In this document: positions 16,418 to 20,727 of the stretch, in pieces
How positions within the stretch are numbered: position 1 is the stretch's first letter
Layout of the letters: each line of letters opens with the position of its first letter
Assembly: GCA_036260805.1 (NCBI GenBank)
Contig: DATALZ010000012.1
Coordinates: 1-20,727 of the forward strand
Reading direction: 5' to 3'
Source of the DNA: Thermocaproicibacter sp036260805
GTDB taxonomy: Bacteria; Bacillota; Clostridia; Oscillospirales; Acutalibacteraceae
Length of the DNA stretch: 20,727 nucleotides
The notes under the pieces: generated by a model
Seen by the model: the letters and a program-made list of their open reading frames with translations, nothing else
What the model was told of the DNA's origin: nothing
Databases searched by the model: none
Made by a program: the position numbers and the translations under genes

Positions 16418-16483
16418 GTAAAATCAATCAGAACGGGTCTGTAAATAAAATGACAAAAAACTGAAAAAAATAGTATTTTAGTG

Positions 16484-16512
16484 TTGACAAACGTCTCTGA
16501 ATGATGTATTAT
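16484..16512 (+). promoter_or_regulatory. Sigma-A promoter of the tRNA cluster
   Basis: TTGACA at 16484-16489 and TATTAT at 16507-16512 are separated by 17 bases. The first tRNA begins 51 bases after the -10. This is one of the strongest promoters in the window, as expected for stable RNA. Confidence 0.88.
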
Positions 16513-16562
16513 ATTAAACGTCGCTGATGCAAACTTACAAAGCAAAAAGCGAAGAGAAAGAT

Positions 16563-16639
16563 GGGAGCATAGCTCAGCTGGTTAGAGCACCTGCCTTACA
16601 AGCAGGGGGTCATAGGTTCGAGTCCTATTGTTCCCACCA
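16563..16639 (+). tRNA. tRNA-Val (TAC)
   Basis: Acceptor arms GGGAGCA / TGTTCCC, anticodon stem CCTGC/GCAGG with loop CTTACAA giving anticodon TAC, T loop TTCGAGT, discriminator A and encoded CCA. It reads GUA and probably other valine codons. First gene of a five-tRNA cluster. Confidence 0.95.
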
Positions 16640-16645
16640 CATTGT

Positions 16646-16722
16646 GGCTCGGTAGTTCAGCTGGTTAGAACGCTAGCCTGTCACGCTAGAGGTCGTCGGT
16701 TCGATCCCGATCCGAGTCGCCA
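16646..16722 (+). tRNA. tRNA-Asp (GTC)
   Basis: Acceptor arms GGCTCGG / CCGAGTC (one G-U pair), anticodon stem CTAGC/GCTAG with loop CTGTCAC giving anticodon GTC, T loop TTCGATC, discriminator G and encoded CCA. Six bases separate it from tRNA-Val. Confidence 0.95.
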
Positions 16723-16728
16723 ATATTT

Positions 16729-16804
16729 GCCTCTGTAGCTCAGTCGGTAGAGCAGGGGACTGAAAATCCCCGTGTCGGTGGTTCGATTCCGCCCGGAGGC
16801 ACCA
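16729..16804 (+). tRNA. tRNA-Phe (GAA)
   Basis: Acceptor arms GCCTCTG / CGGAGGC (one G-U pair), anticodon stem GGGGA/TCCCC with loop CTGAAAA giving anticodon GAA, T loop TTCGATT, discriminator A and encoded CCA. Confidence 0.95.
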
Positions 16805-16809
16805 TTAAT

Positions 16810-16885
16810 GCGAATGTAGCTCATCTGGTAGAGCGCCACCTTGCCAAGGTGGAGGTAGCGAGTTCGAGCCTCGTCGTTCGCTCCA
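16810..16885 (+). tRNA. tRNA-Gly (GCC)
   Basis: Acceptor arms GCGAATG / CGTTCGC (one G-U pair), anticodon stem CCACC/GGTGG with loop TTGCCAA giving anticodon GCC, T loop TTCGAGC, discriminator T and encoded CCA. It reads GGC and GGU. Confidence 0.95.
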
Positions 16886-16893
16886 ATTTTTTT

Positions 16894-16967
16894 GGCGTCA
16901 TAGCCAAGTGGTAAGGCAAGGGTCTGCAAAACCCTCATCCCCAGTCCGAATCTGGGTGACGCCTCCA
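16894..16967 (+). tRNA. tRNA-Cys (GCA)
   Basis: Acceptor arms GGCGTCA / TGACGCC, short D arm typical of tRNA-Cys, anticodon stem AGGGT/ACCCT with loop CTGCAAA giving anticodon GCA, discriminator T (U73 is a cysteine identity base) and encoded CCA. The T loop reads TCCGAAT instead of the usual TTCGANT, a known trait of many clostridial tRNA-Cys. Last gene of the cluster. Confidence 0.94.
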
Positions 16968-16969
16968 GA

Positions 16970-17026
16970 AAAATAATAATCACCGATGCACTGTATAGCT
17001 ACAGCGTCATCGGTGATTATTATTTT
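16970..17026 (+). terminator. Long terminator hairpin of the tRNA cluster
   Basis: Two perfect 19-base arms, 16970-16988 and 17008-17026 (AAAATAATAATCACCGATG and its complement), enclose a small inner stem CTGTA/TACAG. It begins three bases after tRNA-Cys. The A-rich and T-rich ends make it usable from both strands, so it may also stop transcripts of the converging acetyltransferase gene. Confidence 0.9.
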
Positions 17027-17056
17027 ACCCGGGTTTGCCTGCACAGTATTAATTTG

Positions 17057-17530
17057 CTATTTGTCACACTTTAATAACAAATTGTATTCATATTCTGCTC
17101 TCTGATAACACTCTTTTCTTCGAGCAATAATTTTTGTAAACCCAAATTTGTTGTAAATATACTTTGCTCTTTCATTATTATCTTCAACGCCAACCGTTAA
17201 TTCCGTATAGCCTTTCGATTCCAATTCACATATTACAGTATTTAATAATAATGTGCCAAGGCCTTTTCCTTGGTAACTCTTATGTATTCTAAAAGCATAC
17301 AAATATGCTCGCCTATTCGGTACTGCAAAAAGAATGTCATCGCTTTTATATTTTATGTGAAGTTCACCAATAAATTTATTATCATAGCTTAAAACAAAAA
17401 TATCAATATTTCCGTTAATTAGATTATAAGTGTTTTCTTCAATCATTTCACTTTTGTCTGTATAATCACATAAGTCTGTCAGCTTTATTAATTCGTTGAT
17501 GTTAATTCTGCGGATTTTATAAGAAGTCAT
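17057..17530 (-). CDS. GNAT family N-acetyltransferase
   Basis: A 157-residue GCN5-related acetyltransferase that moves an acetyl group from acetyl-CoA to an unknown amine. The acetyl-CoA site is clear: AYLYAFRIHKSYQGKGLGTLLLNTVICELESKGY (about residues 76-109) holds the RxxGxG-like motif A as YQGKGLG, and motif B follows as VEDNNERAKYIYNKFGFTK. The substrate-binding half is not recognisable. The ATG at 17530 (MTSYKIRR) is preferred over an in-frame ATG at 17569, which would add MLIMTICLNGCEA and would leave little room after the -10 at 17571-17576. It is markedly AT-rich by eye against the tig-lon region, suggesting later arrival, and it faces the tRNA cluster. Confidence 0.87.
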   Translation of the reverse strand: MTSYKIRRININELIKLTDLCDYTDKSEMIEENTYNLINGNIDIFVLSYDNKFIGELHIKYKSDDILFAVPNRRAYLYAFRIHKSYQGKGLGTLLLNTVICELESKGYTELTVGVEDNNERAKYIYNKFGFTKIIARRKECYQRAEYEYNLLLKCDK

Positions 17531-17570
17531 AGCTTCACATCCATTTAAGCATATTGTCATTATAAGCACA

Positions 17571-17579
17571 ATTATAGCA
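17571..17579 (-). promoter_or_regulatory. Extended -10 promoter element of the acetyltransferase gene
   Basis: On the minus strand TGC-TATAAT gives a perfect extended -10, about 40 bases before the chosen ATG. No good -35 is found, as is common with TGn promoters. A second TATAAT (17559-17564 as ATTATA) lies 12 bases nearer the gene. Confidence 0.55.
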
Positions 17580-17607
17580 TGAATCAGTTTAAGAAGAATT
17601 GATTCAT
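17579..17607. repeat. Inverted repeat beside the acetyltransferase promoter, possible operator
   Basis: ATGAATCA (17579-17586) and TGATTCAT (17600-17607) are a perfect 8-bp inverted repeat with a 13-base gap. One arm abuts the extended -10 element of the acetyltransferase gene, so a bound protein would block it. No regulator gene is adjacent. Confidence 0.45.
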
Positions 17608-17618
17608 GAAAAATAGAG

Positions 17619-17655
17619 AAATCTCTGTCCGCTGAATTGATAGCGGGGGATTTTT
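17619..17655 (+). other. Terminator-like hairpin without an upstream gene
   Basis: AAATCTC-tgt-CCGCT (17619-17633) pairs with AGCGG-GGGATTT (17642-17653), a 12-bp stem with a three-base bulge, followed by Ts. No plus-strand gene lies just upstream, so it may be a relic or part of a dispersed intergenic element. Confidence 0.4.
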
Positions 17656-17872
17656 AGGTTGCTTGTGATATTTGTTGCCGAAAAGCATAGCCATCAAAGT
17701 GTATTGCTAACTCCAAAGTGGTGGACGGCACACAACCAGAACGGCTGCTTTGAGGAATCTGTTCTTTGCCTTTGATTTGATCATATAGCATCAACTTATG
17801 AATTGAAAGAAGTTTATTTATTGAATCAGAAATTGAAAGAGAATTTGTTCTGACGAAATCTTTGATCTTTTA
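17656..17872. other. Non-coding or decayed stretch
   Basis: I see no gene, RNA or strong regulatory site here. All frames are broken by stops. On the minus strand a coherent-looking but startless peptide (with HFDGYAFRQQISQAT) can be read at about 17650-17745. It may be an intergenic repeat of the host genome or the rest of a lost gene. Confidence 0.4.
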
Positions 17873-18060
17873 GTGATGACTGTTTGTGGAGTCTGTGTTG
17901 CCACCCTGTATTATCTTTAGCCTTTCGAAGCGCGGGTCGCCGGTGAACTTTGTGCTTTGCAGGGCGCGGTAGGGATTGCCGCGATGCTTACGCAGATCGG
18001 TTATGTGGCTGGACTTTTGCTTTTAGTTCCGCTTGCCTAATATCTGCAAAAGGCGTTCCC
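17873..18060 (+). pseudogene. MFS transporter remnant (N-terminal fragment)
   Basis: A single reading frame from GTG at 17873 gives MTVCGVCVATLYYL, a TAG at 17918, then PFEARVAGEL, followed by GAVGIAAMLTQIGYVAGLL and LLVPLA, and a TAA at 18038. This matches the first helices of drug-efflux type major facilitator proteins, which read NIYYNQPLL near here and then AVGLVxTLTQxGYALGLLLLVPLGD. Only some 60 of about 390 residues remain; the rest of the gene is missing and the two in-frame stops confirm decay. The identification rests on recalled family patterns; the helix-2 stretch TQIGYVAGLLLLVPL is the strongest part. Confidence 0.65.
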
Positions 18061-18063
18061 TCA

Positions 18064-18489
18064 TTATCCGCATGCTTGTCCTTGTAATTGTTTCCCTGCT
18101 TGCTGATGAAAAGCCACTAGGTTATGGCTTTTGCTGCCTGCAATAATTTGCTGTGGATCTGACAAACCATGGTGCCACAATTTGTACTGCTGCTTGCAGC
18201 ACATTTCTCTGATCCTGACGTGAGGGGAAAGGTAATAAACAAAATTAAATAGTACTGCCAGAGCCGCCAAAATAGCAGGGGAGAGCAGCACCCATAGACC
18301 TTTAATACTTTGGGATACATAGGAGCTGGCAACGGTTCCAATCGTGATGGCAATTGTAAAATCAAAATATGACATTTGAGAAAGCACTTTGCGCCCAATA
18401 AGTCTAGCCAAAATTACCAGAATAAAAAATATCAAAACTGATTTCCATATTGCGGGCCAAATCTGTACCACAAAGCCTCCTGAAAGCAA
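18064..18489 (-). pseudogene. Truncated DUF421 (YetF-like) membrane protein
   Basis: A 141-codon frame whose first 88 residues are a clear N-terminus of the DUF421/YetF family: three membrane helices with the signature ARLIGRKVLSQMSYFDFTIAITIGTVASSY at about 28-57, then VLLSPAILAALAVLFNFVYYLS. Family members run to about 160-230 residues and continue into a soluble domain; here residues past 88 lose that character and the frame stops, so the gene is broken. It may start at the TTG at 18489 or, more likely, at the GTG at 18471, which has AGGAGG four bases ahead. YetF proteins are linked to sporulation or membrane functions that are poorly defined. It converges on the MFS remnant. Confidence 0.7.
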
Positions 18490-18523
18490 TGCTTCTATGA
18501 TTTCCTCGAATTATGTTTCTAAA

Positions 18524-18802
18524 CTACAGTGCATTGGATGTTTGCATACTGTCCAGTTTTTCCTGCAGACTTTTGATTTGTTTTTTCATATCATCGAGAG
18601 ATTTGGTTTCGGTATTTTGCGAACAGGCAGTTTCAAGGTATTCCTGTTGGGCAGCCCATGTTAATATGAGGCCGCCTAAGCCGACGATGAAATTCCCAAG
18701 AACATTTAAATCGTCGGCGTTTTGCCCTTCACAGACAGCAAATGCGATCACAGTTGCCAAAACAATCAGCTCACAGGGGCTTAATGATTTTAATGCATTC
18801 AT
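18524..18802 (-). CDS. Small membrane-anchored coiled-coil protein of unknown function
   Basis: A 92-residue protein I cannot assign to a characterised family. The N-terminal half has two hydrophobic stretches, CELIVLATVIAFAVCEG at about 9-25 and LGNFIVGLGGLILTWAAQQEYL at about 34-55, likely a helical hairpin in the membrane. The C-terminal third, SLDDMKKQIKSLQEKLDSMQ at 68-87, has a leucine heptad pattern of a short coiled coil. The plan of hairpin plus coiled coil is seen in small clostridial proteins annotated as hypothetical. The ATG at 18802 is preferred, with AGAGG about 12 bases upstream; the in-frame ATG at 18814 directly abuts that site. It is separated by 34 bases from the broken DUF421 gene. 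Confidence 0.65.
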   Translation of the reverse strand: MNALKSLSPCELIVLATVIAFAVCEGQNADDLNVLGNFIVGLGGLILTWAAQQEYLETACSQNTETKSLDDMKKQIKSLQEKLDSMQTSNAL

Positions 18803-18911
18803 TTTTATGACCATCCTCTTACTTCAAGCCGGAAGTTTAAATAAAGCATGTTTTTCAAACTTTCACTAAAATATTGTATGCACGTATCATTTCATACAGA
18901 AATGATAAAAC

Positions 18912-18945
18912 AAAAAATACGCCGCACCCATTGGGTACGGCGTAT
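18912..18945 (-). terminator. Intrinsic terminator after malic enzyme
   Basis: On the minus strand ATACGCCGTACCC (18933-18945) pairs with GGGTGCGGCGTAT (18917-18929), one wobble or mismatch, around a three-base gap, followed by six Ts. It lies about 20 bases after the malic enzyme stop codon and closes the ldh-malic enzyme transcript. Confidence 0.92.
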
Positions 18946-18966
18946 AGCGCTGTAAAATTTTCGAAC

Positions 18967-20139
18967 TTAGATTCTTGCAACACCGGATTTTCTTGCGGCT
19001 TCTGCAACAGCTTTGGCAACGGCAGAGGCAACATTACGATCCAGAGCGCTCGGAATGATATAATCCGCTGCAAGCTTGTCATCAGTAACAAAAGAAGCGA
19101 TGGCATAAGCTGCTGCAATCTTCATTTCGTCATTGATGTCGGAAGCACGGACATCAAGAGCACCGCGGAAAATGCCCGGGAATGCCAGAACATTGTTGAT
19201 CTGGTTCGGGAAGTCGCTGCGTCCGGTACCAACGACAGCAGCACCGGCTTTCAAAGCTTCGTCCGGCATGATTTCCGGAGTCGGGTTTGCCATTGGGAAA
19301 AGGATCGGGTCTTTGTTCATGCTCTTGACCATTTCCGGTGTTACGCAGTGAGGAGCGGAAACGCCAATGAACACGTCGGCACCTTTCAGAACTTCTGCAA
19401 GGGTACCCTTTCTCTTTTCGCGGTTGGTAATTGCGGCCATTTCTTCCTTGACCGGGTTCAGACCTTCGCGTCCTTCATAAATTGCGCCGCTGCGGTCGCA
19501 CATAATAACATTCTTAAGACCAAGTGCAATCAGCAGTTTGATAATTGCAATACCTGCTGCGCCAGCTCCGCTGGTGACGACTTTGATTTCTTCAATCTTT
19601 TTGCCGGTCAGCTTAAGAGCGTTCAGCATAGCGGCAAGAGTAACAACTGCGGTGCCGTGCTGGTCATCGTGGAAAATCGGAATATCGCAGCAAGCCTTCA
19701 GCTTCTTTTCAATTTCGAAGCAGCGCGGTGCTGCAATGTCTTCCAGATTTACACCGCCGAAGCTGCCTGCAATCAGGCGGACGGTGTTCACAATGTCATC
19801 AACACTCTTGGAACGGACGCAGAGCGGAATAGCGTCTACATCGCCGAATGTCTTAAACAGTGCGCATTTGCCTTCCATAACAGGCATACCAGCCTCCGGG
19901 CCGATATCGCCGAGTCCGAGGACTGCGGTGCCGTCTGTAACGACTGCAACAAGGTTGGAACGGCGGGTAAGGTCGTAGCTCTTGTTGACATCTTTCTGAA
20001 TTTCAAGGCATGGCTGAGCAACGCCGGGCGTATATGCCAGCGAAAGGTCATCGCGGGTTTTCAGCGGGGCACGGCAGATTACTTCAATCTTGCCTTTCCA
20101 TTCATAGTGCTTTTTGAGGGATTCCTGTGCGTAATCCAT
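18967..20139 (-). CDS. NAD(P)-dependent malic enzyme (malate dehydrogenase, decarboxylating)
   Basis: A 390-residue short-form malic enzyme that oxidises and decarboxylates malate to pyruvate and CO2 with reduction of NAD(P). Visible are LAYTPGVAQPC near residue 34 with the catalytic tyrosine, VAVVTDGTAVLGLGDIGP near 63-81, the metal-binding acidic cluster FGGVNLEDIAAPRCFEIE and FHDDQHGTAVV near 126-166, and the dinucleotide-binding GAGAAGIAI near 191. The last third has NPTPEI and the FPGIFRGALDVRA segment. It lacks the phosphotransacetylase-like domain of the long MaeB form, so it is the small bacterial type. Cofactor choice cannot be told by eye. AAAGGA (20148-20153) lies eight bases before the ATG. 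It follows the lactate dehydrogenase gene by 31 bases, suggesting an operon acting on pyruvate. Confidence 0.95.
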   Translation of the reverse strand: MDYAQESLKKHYEWKGKIEVICRAPLKTRDDLSLAYTPGVAQPCLEIQKDVNKSYDLTRRSNLVAVVTDGTAVLGLGDIGPEAGMPVMEGKCALFKTFGDVDAIPLCVRSKSVDDIVNTVRLIAGSFGGVNLEDIAAPRCFEIEKKLKACCDIPIFHDDQHGTAVVTLAAMLNALKLTGKKIEEIKVVTSGAGAAGIAIIKLLIALGLKNVIMCDRSGAIYEGREGLNPVKEEMAAITNREKRKGTLAEVLKGADVFIGVSAPHCVTPEMVKSMNKDPILFPMANPTPEIMPDEALKAGAAVVGTGRSDFPNQINNVLAFPGIFRGALDVRASDINDEMKIAAAYAIASFVTDDKLAADYIIPSALDRNVASAVAKAVAEAARKSGVARI

Positions 20140-20170
20140 GAGAAAAATCCTTTCGTTACTTTATTAAATT

Positions 20171-20727
20171 TTAAATATCAAGCTTTGAAATAGTGTCTTT
20201 CAGCAGGGTTGCACTGGCTGTAAGCTTTTCCATCTCTTCTGCAGTCAGAGGCGGAGTAACGCTGTTGACAATGCCATCGCGGTTCAGAATGAACGGAACG
20301 CTCATGCAGAGACCGTCAAATCCATATTCGCCGTGAAGCATTCCGGAGAGTGCCATAACAGAATTGGTGTCACGAAGAATATTACGGCAAATCTTGGTGG
20401 CGGAAACAGCAATTGCATAGAAGGTGGCGCCTTTCAGACGGATAATCTCACCGCCGGCCTTGTGAACGTCTTCCACAATCTTGTCATGGTCAAGAGCAGT
20501 GTAGTTCGGGTCTTTCTTGCTGATACTGTTTGTGTAGACATCCATCGGAATTCCGCCGATGCTGGTAAGGGACCATGGAACCATGGAAGAATCACCATGC
20601 TCGCCAAGAACATAGGCATGTACATTTTTGGGGTTAACATTGACGTGCTTTGCAATCATTTCACGCAGACGAGCGGAATCCAGCAGTGTGCCGGAACCGA
20701 ATACGTGATTCTCAGGAAGGCCTGTTG
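20171..20727 (-). CDS. ldh: L-lactate dehydrogenase, C-terminal part (5' end outside window)
   Basis: The last 185 or so residues of an NAD-dependent L-lactate dehydrogenase, which interconverts pyruvate and lactate. The visible part begins TGLPENHVFGSGTLLDSARL, which includes the GTxLDSAR substrate-site segment, followed by the active-site histidine in VLGEHGDSS, then helices ending MEKLTASATLLKDTISKL. LDH and malate dehydrogenase share this fold; GSGTLLDSAR and GEHGDSSMVPWS favour LDH, but the residue that decides pyruvate or oxaloacetate specificity lies upstream of the window. The gene is cut by the window edge and the frame is open through it. With the malic enzyme gene 31 bases downstream, it would set pyruvate and redox flow in fermentation. 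Confidence 0.9.
   Translation of the reverse strand, partial: TGLPENHVFGSGTLLDSARLREMIAKHVNVNPKNVHAYVLGEHGDSSMVPWSLTSIGGIPMDVYTNSISKKDPNYTALDHDKIVEDVHKAGGEIIRLKGATFYAIAVSATKICRNILRDTNSVMALSGMLHGEYGFDGLCMSVPFILNRDGIVNSVTPPLTAEEMEKLTASATLLKDTISKLDI

Noticed and set aside
16563..16967. tRNA cluster as an integration site with attachment repeats
   Set aside because: No copy of a tRNA 3' end is seen in 17000-18960 and no integrase gene is present.
18000..18110. Minus-strand reading with peptide SKQGNNYKDKHADNEG
   Set aside because: It looks orderly but has no start codon, no ribosome site, and part is antisense to the MFS remnant; I could not link it to a known family.
18874..20193. Open frame of 439 codons on the plus strand
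   Set aside because: It is antisense to malic enzyme, runs over its terminator, and its cysteine- and asparagine-rich content is typical of a shadow frame.

Overview
The window looks like the chromosome of a Gram-positive, low-to-mid GC anaerobe of the class Clostridia. The Oscillospirales/Ruminococcaceae group is my best guess, from protein flavour, from the rplS / signal peptidase / rbgA / rnhB / yraN and tig-clpP-clpX-lon-engB gene orders, and from strong Shine-Dalgarno sites with frequent GTG and TTG starts. No species can be named from the sequence alone. Most of the window is housekeeping. I did not find a defence system, phage, CRISPR array, insertion sequence or biosynthetic cluster.

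Layout. (1) 1-1912: the end of an rRNA operon (23S, 5S, tRNA-Asn, terminator). The 23S part is scrambled: about 550 bases covering domain IV and part of domain V lie in the reverse orientation, and flanking stretches, including the peptidyl-transferase loop, are missing. This copy cannot encode a working 23S rRNA as written; an assembly or amplification chimera is at least as likely as a real rearrangement. (2) 1993-2569, minus: a small DUF1905 gene and tRNA-Trp, the latter with a perfect-consensus promoter inside an inverted repeat. (3) 2608-6369, plus: rplS behind a structured leader and ahead of a terminator, then two tandem type I signal peptidases, rbgA, rnhB and yraN, tightly packed. (4) 6366-8627, plus: thrC from its own consensus promoter, then a metallophosphoesterase. 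(5) 8655-15216, plus: protein quality control, with tig, clpP, clpX, lon and engB. A hairpin plus U-tract lies between clpX and lon. (6) 15284-16417, plus: a two-gene unit of a TrpR-like YerC regulator and a SAM methyltransferase. (7) 16484-17026, plus: five tRNA genes (Val, Asp, Phe, Gly, Cys) between a consensus promoter and a long terminator hairpin. (8) 17057-18802: an eroded stretch with an AT-rich GNAT acetyltransferase, an MFS transporter remnant, a truncated DUF421/YetF gene and a small uncharacterised membrane/coiled-coil protein. (9) 18912-20727, minus: lactate dehydrogenase (5' end outside the window) followed by malic enzyme, a likely pyruvate-node operon.

The genes group by function: ribosome production and maturation (rRNA, tRNAs, rplS, rbgA, engB), secretion (two signal peptidases), nascent-chain folding and proteolysis (tig, clpP, clpX, lon), RNA/DNA maintenance (rnhB, yraN), threonine synthesis, and pyruvate/malate/lactate metabolism. 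The points most worth a second look are the scrambled 23S gene, the rplS leader with its internal direct repeat, the paired signal peptidases with a GDNR to GDHR change, the clpX-lon hairpin, the palindromes at three promoters, and the decaying region at 17570-18490.
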